The position numbers were made by a program, and so were the translations under genes. A stretch of DNA of 64,000 nucleotides, from assembly GCF_011927795.1 (NCBI RefSeq), contig NZ_JAATJJ010000001.1:830666-894665 (forward strand). The letters are read 5' to 3'. This document shows, piece after piece, positions 1 through 10,350 of the stretch (position 1 is its first letter; every line of letters begins with the position of its first letter). Source of the stretch: Saonia flava (GTDB lineage Bacteria > Bacteroidota > Bacteroidia > Flavobacteriales > Flavobacteriaceae). The notes beneath the pieces were generated by a model, which had not been told where the DNA came from, made no database searches, and saw only the letters and a program-made list of their open reading frames with translations.

Positions 1-786
1 AGAAACTTCCAAAGGTGCATCACCAGATTCAGTGGTAGCTGTTGCCACCGCAACTGGAGCTTCATTAGGTGAAACAATTATAGTTACAATATCAGTATCA
101 TATAATCCACCTCCATCTGTAACAGTTAAGACGACATCATACGTTCCAGGTGATATAAATGTGTAGGTTGGATTCGCTTCTGCAGATGTTCCACCATCAA
201 TAAAGTCCCATGCATAGCTTATAATACCTACATCATCTGTAGAGCCACTTCCTATAAAAGAAACTTCCAAAGGTGCTATTCCAGATTCTGGAGCAGCCGA
301 TGCCACTGCAACAGGCGACAAGTTAGGTTGATTTACGGTGATGGTCACTACATCGGTATCAATAAGGCCTTCAACGTCTGTAACAGTAAGCTCTACATCA
401 TAAACCCCCGGTGTGTTAAACGTATAGGTAGGACTTACTTCTGTTGATACTCCTCCATCAATGAAATCCCAAGAATAGCTGGCAATGGCTAAGTCATCAG
501 TAGATACACTTCCATCAAAAGCAACCTCTAAGGGAGCGTCACCTTCCATTGGGATAGCAGAAGCTACCGCAGTTGGAGCTACTCCTGTTCCATTAACGTC
601 AATTATTATACTCTTTGTATCTGTATTACTATCAGCATCCTCAACGGTCAAATCAACCATATACGTTCCTATTGTTGTGAAGGTATGTGCAGGATTAGAC
701 TCATTAGAGATTGGCGTACCGTCTTTAAAGTCCCATGAATAGCTAGTTACCCCCACATCATCCAAGGAATTACTTCCAGTAAAGTT
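1..786 (-). repeat. tandem PKD-domain repeats within the giant protein gene
   Basis: Equivalent codons (the APLEVSF-type start of each unit) fall at 1, 259, 520 and 784, giving steps of 258, 261 and 264 bases, or 86-88 residues. Each unit carries a SY(S/A)WDF(I/K)DG core typical of PKD domains. The copies are diverged at the DNA level, so this is an old domain duplication rather than a recent slippage repeat. More copies may lie beyond base 1. Confidence 0.85.
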
Positions 787-3700
787 CACTGTCAAAGGCA
801 CAAAACCACTAGTAACATCAGCTTGTGGAACGGCAATCAGCTCGCCAGGTTCACCAATGTACCATACAAAATCTACGGTTTCATTTCCAGCAGGGTCACC
901 ATCATCTGTTACTGTAACAGATACATTATATGGGCTATTATTAGCAGCTCCTGGGCCACTTACTCCTCCACCCTGTTGAGATTCAGGAGCATTAAGCACT
1001 GCATTGGTATTGTTATTATAACCCCAATCGTCCACTTTGTATAATACCATTCGGTCAATAGCATGACCTAAAGAGCGTTCTGAAACCTCCATGGTATAGG
1101 TACCCGGATTTACAAACCAAACAAAGATTTCATGATTATCGTTATCAAAGGTTCTTGCCTGCCAATCATAGGTTTCAGAACTCCCTCCACTTCTATATAC
1201 TTTGAAGAACCCATCAGCCCCGTTTCCATCTGGTGTAGTAGCCGGTGTTACTCTTGAACTACCTATTGGGAAAACAATTTCTGATTGTGCCCCTTGAAGG
1301 TTGGTAATAATATCCGCTTCAGTTCCTGGGTTTCCTACAGAACCATCAATGGCAAAAAACCAAACATCATCATTATTGGGGAAACGTAACCAGTTATCGT
1401 TTTCCTCAGTTGGATCTATTCCTGAGTAGAAACTTCTCCAATTGAAACGATAGACCCCGGCCTCAGTAATAGTAATCTCATATGGGATTGTGCTTCCGTT
1501 GATATTATTAAAGTTATTGTTGTTGGCAATAATACCTGTAGCTCCATCCAAATTGGTAATATCCCATCCTGAAGTATCTACCGATTCAGCCTCAATGACC
1601 ACCAATCCGTTTTCCTCTATAAAATTATCACCGCCACCACCGCTTATAAATCCATCATCAACAGTACCTGTTATTATTCCTGTATTCTCATTTATAGTTA
1701 AATCAGGCGGTAATCCTGTAGCGCTATATGTAGTATTATTTGGACTAGTTGCCTCAATTTGTAATGATACAGAGTCTCCTTCGTAGTTATATTGATCTCC
1801 AGGATTTGTTACCCCGAATGTAGCATCAGGATTATTGGTCAACGCAATATTAAGGGCACTTGAATCATTATAATTAATGGTCAAGGTAGCAGTTCTATCC
1901 GCCCCGGTACCCGACAATGATACACTTAATGTATGTGTTCCATTTGCATCGATTAAGGCATTTGACAATTCCCCTAATTCTATACTAAAATCAGCAGCAT
2001 TGGCACCTGTTATTTCCATAGATCGTATGAACATTGCCACATTACCATCAATAACATCTAGATCTATGTCAACGGTTTCACCGTCATTAAAAATCACTGT
2101 ATTTTGTGAAGATAGGACACTAACAACGCTAGGTGATCCTACAGGGTTATCTTCTCCTAGAAACTCCATATTCTTTTGGTTGCCCCCTGCTCTATTTGGA
2201 GAACCTGCCAAGATATGGACCCCTGGCCCCGAAACAATTGCCTGAGTACCGTGACGCTCAAAATTCATATCTGCCAGTCTATCCCATGATTGGGTTATTG
2301 GATCATACTCTTCCGTAATTTTCAAGGCATCATCTGTATTAACACCATAAACCAACTCATCTTGCACTTCTCCACCAATAACAAGCAACTTATTATTGAA
2401 GTTTACTGCAGAGGCACCTCCACGAGGTGTTGGTATATTTTGTCCACTGGGCAAGGTACTCCATGTACCAGAAGTAAAATCATAGACATCAACCTCAGCT
2501 ATAACAGGTTTGAATACACCACCGGTGCCACCAGAAAGTCTTCCACCAGCAGCATATAATTTATCCCCTATTACAACGGCAGCAAAATGATCTCTTGCCC
2601 TAGGTGCATCAGTTAAAGGTGTCCAAGTACCTGTTGCAGGGTCAAACTCATCAAATTGAGCCACAAATCCTCCATCATGTCCATCATTGTTCCCCCCCAC
2701 TATATAAAACTTATCATCATAAACTACCAAACCAGTTGAACCTCTTCTTCTATTGGCCGGTATTTGTGGACCTTGAATCCACTCTTGGTTCGCTGGATTG
2801 AACATCCATATGTACTCCGCTGGAACTTCGTTGGGATAGGCATTGTCTAGGAATGCACCAATAATCCAAATTAATCCCTGATATTCAATAGCTTGAAAGT
2901 GATTAAATTCTTTAGGAGCTGAATCAACCAGTGAAGTCCATGAGTCAGAAGTATAATCATAAACATCGATTGTTTGTGCATTTTCACGACCACCCATCAA
3001 ATAAAACTTGTCACCCGCTTGTACGAAAGAATTCTCATGTCTCGCCGTGTAATTTTCATCTTCATCCTTGTCAGTCCATAAGAACTGTGTTTCGACAGTC
3101 CAAATAAAAACTTGGCTAGAGGGTGCAGACAAAGGTTTTAACGCAGTTACCACAACGGTATGGCTACCATTCCCGTTGGGACCACCCATTGATGCAGCGG
3201 TACTGATTGTACCTGATATTTGACCTGTTGCAGGATTAATGGTTATCCCTTGTGGCTGACCTGAAATATAAAAGGTAATTTGTTCGCTGGAATCTCCACC
3301 AGTTGCTGTAGCATTAAAATCAACTGCATCAAGAATTCCATTATTTTGATCTGGAATATTTGCCAATGTTAATGTAGGGTTGCCCATATCTACTGCAAAC
3401 ACCTCAATACCATTAACTAAGGGATTTTCAACTTCATGACCGAAAGAAATATTCAATTCACCATCATTTACAGATACAGGATAGGAAATCATTCCTCCGA
3501 CCTCGTGGCCAAATCTTTCAACTAGGTCTAAATCATTTTCAACTAATGCTCCTTCAATCATTATGTCAAAAACACGATCCCCAATGTTACTTGCTTCATC
3601 AAAACTATTTCCCATGTAAAGATTAACCATATAGTCTCCATTCCCAACGGTCAAGACATATTCCATCTCAGGCGCAGCTGAAAGGTCATAACGTTCCTCA

Positions 3701-6700
3701 TTAAAAACACCCAAGTATGTACTATTGTCTATGTATGCCGGTATGGAGGTATCCTTGGTGTTGAACGACATGACCTCATAGTCTTCGGTACGGCCCGTGT
3801 TCACTGTATAATTATTTCCAGTCTGGGCTCCATTACCCAAATCATCCTCCCAGTTAGAACCGATATCGGAAGCATCAACTTGAACTCCACCAGCATTGAT
3901 ACGGTACACATAGGGTTCAACAATTTCCCATGCAAAATTAATTTCTACTTGATCGCTGGTCAGTCCATCACTGTCATCAACAGTTATGGTAACATTGTAG
4001 GGGCTGCCCGAAAAGGCACCCTCTTCAATGGTACCAAAAATATGTCCGTTGGTGGGCTCAATGTCTACCCCTGGTGGCAAGCCTGAAGCTGAAAAATCAA
4101 GATTGCCGTCGCCACCAGCTGCATAGAGCGCAAAACTTCCATCAACATCATCACCGGCAAAGCTTAATTGATCTGCAATGGGATTTACATAGATGGGCGT
4201 ATCAGAATCAGAAGCATCCAATATTTCGATACCGTTGATTAATGGGTTTTCTTCAAGCCCATGTAGGAATTCAACATTTATAACGCCATCGGTAACTTTT
4301 ACAATATGGCTAATCATTGTACCTATATTATGCCCATAGGTTGTTGCTAAGTCTATATTGTTAAGCAAGGGCATAACAACACCTTCTATTGTTACATCAA
4401 AAATTCGTTGCCCTGGCTGTGAAGTTCCATCGAATCCATTACCCATGTATAACCGAACTTCATAATTGCCCGGTTGTGGTGCCACTGGAAAGGAATATAG
4501 TACGTTGGGGCTTCCTGGTGTGTTATCATATCGCTCAGTAGCAAAAATTTCTATTGGTGTTGTGCTTGTGTTTACAGAGCCATCAGCAGTTGTAATTGTT
4601 CCGCTGAAAGAACTGTTACTACCTGCCGTTGACAAGTACGTTGAATTATTGGCTTTTGTATCTTCATCCCAATCTATATCGGCATCAATACTGGACAACA
4701 AAGGTCCTCCGGCATTTACCCTATATAAAATGGGCGGTGTCTCGGTTACCGTTACTATAAAAGTATCATCCACAAAATTAAGGTCCTGATCCGTTGCTCT
4801 AATCGTAATATTCGATACTTGGGCTGTGGAAGGAAAAGAAAGGGTCAAGATGTTGTTTATTATGCTAGCATCGATAACAGGATTAGTGTTGTCCTCAACA
4901 GAATAGGTAAGATTGTCCGAACCATTGTCATCATCAAAATAAACATCCAAGTTGATATTCTCATCGACCGAATCTATCAATTTATCAATATCTGGTATGC
5001 CTTGAACCACTGTAGGAGTTTCTGCCTTAACATATAAAAATTCCCAAGTGCCTTCCAATTCAAAACCCGAAGCGTTGGATGTACCGATAACTCCAACCGC
5101 CAAATCTGTGTTTGCTTGCTGAATGGCATCTAAAATTGGAGTATCTGCAGCTATGGTACCCAAAGTTGTTAGGGAACCACCATCCAACTTATATTGTAGT
5201 GAAACATCTCCTGAAATCGCATCGACCACAAAGTAGAAGTCAATACTAGAACTGGGTCTATTTGGAACAGGGATATTAAAAGTTAAAGGTGTTTGTCCAT
5301 TATTGTCAATTTCTTGTTGAGCCATAAGGCCCATAGGTGTAGCCACAAACTTAATGTAATTGCTCTGTGTACCATCACCAATCTGAATTCCCAATTCCCC
5401 GTTTGGTGTGTTCGCATTGGTATATAATTGGTTTTGAGTTATATCAAAGCCCCTAATTTGAGAATGTACCGTAAACCCTCCCATGGATTGATCGACTTGA
5501 ACACCGTATTGAAATGCTTTTTCCTGATCGTTATTGGACTCAAAAGCCGTTCCTTCTGGCATTTGCATGGTCAATGCTCCTATGGCACCACCCAGTAAAT
5601 CATCAGGGTTTGGACCAGGACCATCCAACCAGTCCAACCAATTGTTACCCGAATCGTTATTGTTCATCATACCTGTCAAGCCCAGACCCAAATAACCACC
5701 AAGCCCAGTGTCCGAATACAGGTCGTTGGTAATGGGTAGCTCATAGGCATCACTTCCTCCTATGTTTGGATTGCCCAACTGGAAAGGATCATTGGCATCC
5801 AATATACCATCGGCATCATCGTCGTCATCATTGAGGTCAGAGATTGAGTCATTATCAAAGTCACTTGGTTGCGAGCCTCCATTACAGGGATCAGTGCCAT
5901 TGTCTTCTTCATCTTGATTGGTAAATCCATCAAAATCGTAATCCGCATTGGCATCATATCCAGAATCACTTGGGTCCAAACACTCTACAAAATCTTGGGG
6001 TTCCATAACAATGATGCCTCCAGTTGAGGTATTAAAAAGACCAACCCAGATAGTACCTGGAAAAGGATCCAAATCACTATTACAGGATATCCCTAAAGCA
6101 TTGGCAGCCCCTCCTGCATTTAACCCAGAAGCCCAAGATTGTTCCAGTGTATTTAGGCTGCCATCTGGGTTCAATGCCACTCTGTGAAGTATACCATTGT
6201 TCTTCCCTACAAAAAGGTTCCCCTTATAATAGTCATCTCCATTACTGGCCGTATACTCATCAATACCATTTGAGTTTCTTGGAAAAATTGCGATGGGTTG
6301 ATCATCTGGACCGTCAGGGTTGGTAACCGTTGGTCCTCGCCAATCACCTTCAACCGGGTTTGCCACCTCTACCGGTGGCCAATCCGCCGGTAAAGCGATA
6401 GATGGGTCATCCGTATATCCCGCTTGAGGATTTGAAGGGTCGTAAATCAAAGTTCGATAGGTAGCATTGTTAGGATTGGAATCTGGAGAAGTCAAGAGAC
6501 CTGAATCGGTTGGATTTGCACGAGTTGGGTTGGGATGTCCTCCATAAAATGTATTGAATGTATAATTTTGAATATCAGTAGTAATCAATTCCAAATGATC
6601 TTCGTTGTCCATTCCCTCTCCATCATCTGGGGTTGCAATGTCTCCTCCAGGCTCTCCTGGACGATATGCATTTGTGGTATTTCCTCCCATTCCTTCATTT

Positions 6701-7698
6701 TCAGGTAGTCCTCCCCAACCTTCATTGGCCCCATTGTCTGTAACATATAATGCACCACTTTCCGTAACTACCAAATCGTAGGCATTTCGATAACCAGGAG
6801 ATAAAATTTTCACTGGTCCACCAGCTACAACTTTGGCTTGGTTCAATCCATCATTTCCCCCAAATGGATCATTTACATCAATTCCATTATAGCCCGGTGC
6901 ATCTGGATCCGTTATACCATTTGCATTGGTCCTTGTGGGGTCGTCCAATGTTGGTATATTATATTTATATACCCTGCCATTGTCAAACTTATCGCTCATT
7001 GCTTCTATAGCGTCCAAATCTATTGCCAATATAGCTGCAGAAAGTGCATATTCGCCTAACAAGGCAAAATTAATGGAAGGCGATCCACCATTGGCATTCC
7101 CCCCTTGGGCCACAATCAGGTAATTTGCCCCCCCAATTGTAACAAACTCCAATCCATTAGTGGCGTGATTTTCTTCAGAACGTGGAAGTCCCCTAACTAA
7201 ATCTACCACATCCCAAGAACTTCCATTCCAATAGAAACGGGTTATTGTCCCTGAATTAGTATCTAAACCTGTATCTCCTTGACCTGTTGTAGCCCCACCT
7301 ACTCTAATGTCACTTGAAGCTACATAGATAATCGGGTTTGCAGCAGTACCGGCAACTGCCAATCCAGTAGTTTCCCTTAATATGCTGGAGTTGCTAGTAC
7401 CATCATCATTGTGGTTTTGGATTCCTTGAACACCCGAAAGGGTTTCCATGGAAGTCACCTTATAGTCATTGGCACCATCACGTTGTATGGTCATTACATG
7501 AACCAAACCCGTATATTCGGTTGCATAAAGTCTTCCATCAGGACCATAAGTCAGTGACGTAATCCCTGAGGCAAAACTCCCCTGGCCATTAAGATCTAAC
7601 TCACTTTGTGGAAAACTTAACTGTGCTTGAACTTTAATTGAGAATATTGTTGCAAATAGAACGCATAACAATAAAAACTTGGGGTAATATTTTTTCAT
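1..7698 (-). CDS. giant secreted mosaic protein (sugar-dehydrogenase-like propeller, malectin, Kelch, PKD), C-terminus outside window
   Basis: The frame is open from an ATG at 7698 to base 1: 2566 codons with no stop. Order of parts, rough residues: signal peptide 1-25 ending KVQA; propeller resembling PQQ/glucose-sorbosone dehydrogenases 27-570; acidic DxDxDG-type calcium-binding patch 570-640; lectin-like (LamG-type) beta region 640-890; Ig/cadherin-like 890-985; malectin 989-1150 (starts YRVNAGG); Ig-like 1160-1240; malectin 1265-1436 (YRINAGG); Ig-like to 1523; Kelch propeller 1536-1833; two further beta domains to 2020; a carbohydrate-binding-like region starting VVIEAES 2020-2210; PKD repeats from about 2284. 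Malectin and PKD domains commonly bind or present carbohydrate. A type IX secretion C-terminal signal is expected but cannot be seen. It lies just downstream of wzc on the same strand, so an exopolysaccharide-binding surface role is inferred. Enzyme activity of the propeller is unproven. Confidence 0.85.
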   Translation of the reverse strand, partial: MKKYYPKFLLLCVLFATIFSIKVQAQLSFPQSELDLNGQGSFASGITSLTYGPDGRLYATEYTGLVHVMTIQRDGANDYKVTSMETLSGVQGIQNHNDDGTSNSSILRETTGLAVAGTAANPIIYVASSDIRVGGATTGQGDTGLDTNSGTITRFYWNGSSWDVVDLVRGLPRSEENHATNGLEFVTIGGANYLIVAQGGNANGGSPSINFALLGEYALSAAILAIDLDAIEAMSDKFDNGRVYKYNIPTLDDPTRTNANGITDPDAPGYNGIDVNDPFGGNDGLNQAKVVAGGPVKILSPGYRNAYDLVVTESGALYVTDNGANEGWGGLPENEGMGGNTTNAYRPGEPGGDIATPDDGEGMDNEDHLELITTDIQNYTFNTFYGGHPNPTRANPTDSGLLTSPDSNPNNATYRTLIYDPSNPQAGYTDDPSIALPADWPPVEVANPVEGDWRGPTVTNPDGPDDQPIAIFPRNSNGIDEYTASNGDDYYKGNLFVGKNNGILHRVALNPDGSLNTLEQSWASGLNAGGAANALGISCNSDLDPFPGTIWVGLFNTSTGGIIVMEPQDFVECLDPSDSGYDANADYDFDGFTNQDEEDNGTDPCNGGSQPSDFDNDSISDLNDDDDDADGILDANDPFQLGNPNIGGSDAYELPITNDLYSDTGLGGYLGLGLTGMMNNNDSGNNWLDWLDGPGPNPDDLLGGAIGALTMQMPEGTAFESNNDQEKAFQYGVQVDQSMGGFTVHSQIRGFDITQNQLYTNANTPNGELGIQIGDGTQSNYIKFVATPMGLMAQQEIDNNGQTPLTFNIPVPNRPSSSIDFYFVVDAISGDVSLQYKLDGGSLTTLGTIAADTPILDAIQQANTDLAVGVIGTSNASGFELEGTWEFLYVKAETPTVVQGIPDIDKLIDSVDENINLDVYFDDDNGSDNLTYSVEDNTNPVIDASIINNILTLSFPSTAQVSNITIRATDQDLNFVDDTFIVTVTETPPILYRVNAGGPLLSSIDADIDWDEDTKANNSTYLSTAGSNSSFSGTITTADGSVNTSTTPIEIFATERYDNTPGSPNVLYSFPVAPQPGNYEVRLYMGNGFDGTSQPGQRIFDVTIEGVVMPLLNNIDLATTYGHNIGTMISHIVKVTDGVINVEFLHGLEENPLINGIEILDASDSDTPIYVNPIADQLSFAGDDVDGSFALYAAGGDGNLDFSASGLPPGVDIEPTNGHIFGTIEEGAFSGSPYNVTITVDDSDGLTSDQVEINFAWEIVEPYVYRINAGGVQVDASDIGSNWEDDLGNGAQTGNNYTVNTGRTEDYEVMSFNTKDTSIPAYIDNSTYLGVFNEERYDLSAAPEMEYVLTVGNGDYMVNLYMGNSFDEASNIGDRVFDIMIEGALVENDLDLVERFGHEVGGMISYPVSVNDGELNISFGHEVENPLVNGIEVFAVDMGNPTLTLANIPDQNNGILDAVDFNATATGGDSSEQITFYISGQPQGITINPATGQISGTISTAASMGGPNGNGSHTVVVTALKPLSAPSSQVFIWTVETQFLWTDKDEDENYTARHENSFVQAGDKFYLMGGRENAQTIDVYDYTSDSWTSLVDSAPKEFNHFQAIEYQGLIWIIGAFLDNAYPNEVPAEYIWMFNPANQEWIQGPQIPANRRRGSTGLVVYDDKFYIVGGNNDGHDGGFVAQFDEFDPATGTWTPLTDAPRARDHFAAVVIGDKLYAAGGRLSGGTGGVFKPVIAEVDVYDFTSGTWSTLPSGQNIPTPRGGASAVNFNNKLLVIGGEVQDELVYGVNTDDALKITEEYDPITQSWDRLADMNFERHGTQAIVSGPGVHILAGSPNRAGGNQKNMEFLGEDNPVGSPSVVSVLSSQNTVIFNDGETVDIDLDVIDGNVAMFIRSMEITGANAADFSIELGELSNALIDANGTHTLSVSLSGTGADRTATLTINYNDSSALNIALTNNPDATFGVTNPGDQYNYEGDSVSLQIEATSPNNTTYSATGLPPDLTINENTGIITGTVDDGFISGGGGDNFIEENGLVVIEAESVDTSGWDITNLDGATGIIANNNNFNNINGSTIPYEITITEAGVYRFNWRSFYSGIDPTEENDNWLRFPNNDDVWFFAIDGSVGNPGTEADIITNLQGAQSEIVFPIGSSRVTPATTPDGNGADGFFKVYRSGGSSETYDWQARTFDNDNHEIFVWFVNPGTYTMEVSERSLGHAIDRMVLYKVDDWGYNNNTNAVLNAPESQQGGGVSGPGAANNSPYNVSVTVTDDGDPAGNETVDFVWYIGEPGELIAVPQADVTSGFVPLTVNFTGSNSLDDVGVTSYSWDFKDGTPISNESNPAHTFTTIGTYMVDLTVEDADSNTDTKSIIIDVNGTGVAPTAVASAIPMEGDAPLEVAFDGSVSTDDLAIASYSWDFIDGGVSTEVSPTYTFNTPGVYDVELTVTDVEGLIDTDVVTITVNQPNLSPVAVASAAPESGIAPLEVSFIGSGSTDDVGIISYAWDFIDGGTSAEANPTYTFISPGTYDVVLTVTDGGGLYDTDIVTIIVSPNEAPVAVATATTESGDAPLEVS

Positions 7699-7754
7699 AA
7701 TATTAAAAGTGTTTTCGACATTTTTCATAAAAGAAAAAAGGCCGTACTATGCTT

Positions 7755-7762
7755 CAAATATA
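7755..7762 (-). promoter_or_regulatory. possible -7 box TATATTTG for the giant protein gene
   Basis: On the minus strand TATATTTG matches the Bacteroidota -7 consensus TAnnTTTG and lies 56 nt before the ATG at 7698. No clear TTG is found at the expected -33 distance, so this is only half a promoter. The rest of the 253-base gap to wzc shows no convincing terminator. Confidence 0.4.
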
Positions 7763-7951
7763 CTTTAATGTGCATGAAGCTAGTTTGTTGAAATAGTATT
7801 ATTCGTTCAATTAAAGTACTTTATCGATAAAATACTAGAGACGTTAATAGGTTAATCTAAAAGATAAAAAATACAGAATTTATCTATATTTTCAACAATA
7901 GGGACAAACATTATAAGACTCAAAACAAAACTGGTTCAACTGAAGAAAACA

Positions 7952-10315
7952 TTAGAATTTCCACCATTTTTTGGCAACCTTTCCATAACCGTAACCATAC
8001 TTACCACCATACCCTAAATTGTTCAGTTTGACACCATTTACCACAAAAGAGAGGCCTTTTATTTTTCCTTCGCCCTGAAGTTTCATAGCAAAATCCAACG
8101 CCTTAATCTCTGTTACATCAGCACGTGTTACATAAATTAACTGGTTTGCATGTTCGCTGATCAACAAGGTATCTGAAACCATCATCATTGGTGCAGTATC
8201 AACTATGATATAATCATAGCGCCCAGATACCTCTTGAAAAAGTTCTTTCAACCTACCACTCATAAGAAGTTCTGAAGGATTTGGAGGAATTCTTCCTGAA
8301 TAAATTACATCCAAATTGTTATCATTAACCAGCATTGTATTAATGATTTCCTTGTAAGAAATGTTTTGGTCATGTAAATAATCGGTCAGACCATAATCCG
8401 ATTTTTTATGGCCGACTGAAAGATTATCTATATTCTTTCCTGTAAAAAAACTTTTGAATTTTGGATTTCGAATATCAGCACCTATTAGCAAGGCCTTTTT
8501 ATGAGTATTGGCCAATATCATGGAGAGATTAACTGACAAAAAAGTTTTTCCCTCACCAGGCACACTCGATGTTATATAAATAATGTTATTGGATTCATTG
8601 GGCTTCGACTTTATTAAATAGTCTAAATTTGCTCTTATAATGCGCAATGCTTCAGCTAATACAGAGCGATCGTCTTTGACAATTATTTTTTTCTCCTTTT
8701 TACTAAGCCTAGGTAATTCGCCAAGAATGGGTATACTACGGACATTTTTTTCCAAATTGTGCATGTTATGCACTTTATTATCCATTAAATCTCTGGCATA
8801 AATTATGGAGAATGGGATTAAAAGTCCAAAAATTCCAAAAGCTAAATAGATTATCTTTTTTCTAGGAGATACAGGAATATCACTAAAATAAGCACTGTCA
8901 ATCAGCTTAGACTTTGGTGCAGTTGATGCCACTGTTATTTGGGCTTCCTCTCTTTTTTGCAATAGGTAGAGATACAATGACTCTGTGGTTTGTTGACGTC
9001 TTGTAATATCTCTCAGTGCCCTTTCGTTTTTTGGTGCCGAATAAATCTTTGAATTGATGATAGCCTGTTGCCCACTTAATGTATTGACCTGTAGCCCCAA
9101 ATTGTTCACTGTACTACTTAAACTTGCCTGCATCGTTCTTTTTAAGCTACTCAACTGCTGATCAAGGTTCACAATTACCGGATTCTTCTCATTAGAACTT
9201 TTGAGCAAACGATTTCTTTCCTGCACCAATTGATTGTATTGTTGTGTGGTACTGGCAATGGTTGGGTCTGACAATCCTAAATTGGCCGGAAGCACCTCAT
9301 AACCTTCTTGTTGATTTACCATATCACGCATCGATCCGGCAATATTTAATTGGGTTTCTGCATTGGCCAACTCTTGGCGGTTAGCTACCCCTACATTGAG
9401 ATTGATATTGGCTTCAGATGCAATATCAGTAACCCCTCTACCCGTTTTAAAATCTTCCGCTGATTGGTCTACCGATGACAGACTTGCTGAAATATCTGCT
9501 ATTCGCCCCTCAATAAAACTTGAGGTTTTATCAGCTATCTGTTGCTTGTCCTCAACGGCATTCTTATTGTAAACAACAACCAATGAATTGATTATATCCC
9601 TGGCTTTCTCTTTCACGGGGTCCTCCAAACTTATGTCCAAAATACTTGAGAATTCCTGAGGTTTGGAAATAATTATTTCTTCTTGATACTTAGTGGCTAT
9701 TTCTGAAAGAGGAGAAATCTCTACTTTCAGTCTTTTTCCTAAATGATTATTAATATATTCTCGATTGGGTGTAATGACAATATCACCTATTGGTGATGAA
9801 ATATTTTTACCAAATGCATAATTCTTAGGAGCATCTTCCTCTTCAACCGAATAGCCAAAACTTGTAGTTGAAGAATTTATGTCCAAATAAAATTCCAAGC
9901 CCTCCCTATGCATTGTAGAATCGGGAGCAATTATATTTAGAGTTATTGGTGAGTTTTCATAGAGTTCCTTACTTCTAATACTACCCAAGGAGTATACCTT
10001 AGTGTTCAAACCCAATTGTCTGACAACTTCTATCAAGTTTGACCTGGAAGCAATTATTTCAACTTCATCTTCAACATTATTCTCCATATTGGAAAAAACA
10101 TCTATGTCTTGCAAAAGACTGACTCCAGAGCCTGAACTTTTTTCTTGAAGAATTTGTATTTTGGCCTTTGCCAAATATTTGGGAGTAGAATAGCGAACAA
10201 AAAGATGGGCTATTATAATACCAATAATTAAAGACAAAACAGCCCACTTCCAGTGTTTGATATACTTTCTTATTTCATCGCTAAAATTAAAGTCACTAAT
10301 ATTGTTTTGACTCAT
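7952..10315 (-). CDS. wzc: Wzc-like polysaccharide co-polymerase / BY-type tyrosine autokinase
   Basis: An inner-membrane protein of 787 residues that controls chain length and export of capsule or exopolysaccharide. Seen: a Wzz-type N-terminus with a membrane segment near residues 20-40, a long periplasmic coiled-coil part, a GNVR-like region near 430-465, a second membrane segment near 480-500, then a cytoplasmic kinase domain with Walker A (VPGEGKT, about 587), Walker A' (GADIRNP, about 613) and Walker B (IIVDTAP, about 705). The C-terminus has a tyrosine cluster (YGYGYG), the usual autophosphorylation site. I start at the ATG at 10315; a TTG two codons upstream is also open. It follows the wza-like gene by about 35 bases, as is usual for the pair. 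Confidence 0.93.
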   Translation of the reverse strand: MSQNNISDFNFSDEIRKYIKHWKWAVLSLIIGIIIAHLFVRYSTPKYLAKAKIQILQEKSSGSGVSLLQDIDVFSNMENNVEDEVEIIASRSNLIEVVRQLGLNTKVYSLGSIRSKELYENSPITLNIIAPDSTMHREGLEFYLDINSSTTSFGYSVEEEDAPKNYAFGKNISSPIGDIVITPNREYINNHLGKRLKVEISPLSEIATKYQEEIIISKPQEFSSILDISLEDPVKEKARDIINSLVVVYNKNAVEDKQQIADKTSSFIEGRIADISASLSSVDQSAEDFKTGRGVTDIASEANINLNVGVANRQELANAETQLNIAGSMRDMVNQQEGYEVLPANLGLSDPTIASTTQQYNQLVQERNRLLKSSNEKNPVIVNLDQQLSSLKRTMQASLSSTVNNLGLQVNTLSGQQAIINSKIYSAPKNERALRDITRRQQTTESLYLYLLQKREEAQITVASTAPKSKLIDSAYFSDIPVSPRKKIIYLAFGIFGLLIPFSIIYARDLMDNKVHNMHNLEKNVRSIPILGELPRLSKKEKKIIVKDDRSVLAEALRIIRANLDYLIKSKPNESNNIIYITSSVPGEGKTFLSVNLSMILANTHKKALLIGADIRNPKFKSFFTGKNIDNLSVGHKKSDYGLTDYLHDQNISYKEIINTMLVNDNNLDVIYSGRIPPNPSELLMSGRLKELFQEVSGRYDYIIVDTAPMMMVSDTLLISEHANQLIYVTRADVTEIKALDFAMKLQGEGKIKGLSFVVNGVKLNNLGYGGKYGYGYGKVAKKWWKF

Positions 10316-10350
10316 TACCAAATGGTGTATAAAGAATTATGATCTAATAC

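Noticed and set aside
1-786. Regular spacing that might suggest a CRISPR or satellite repeat
   Set aside because: The period is 258-264 bases, the copies are diverged and all are in one coding frame; they are PKD domains.
1490-2245. Plus-strand frames of about 100-120 codons opposite the giant protein gene (also at 485-742 and 4466-4789)
   Set aside because: They lie fully inside the continuous minus-strand coding frame, are rich in Ser/Pro/Thr/Val as expected from antisense reading, and resemble no known family.
5760-5969. Met-rich frame of 69 codons on the minus strand
   Set aside because: It is an out-of-frame reading of the Asp-rich calcium patch of the giant protein (GAT repeats read as ATG).
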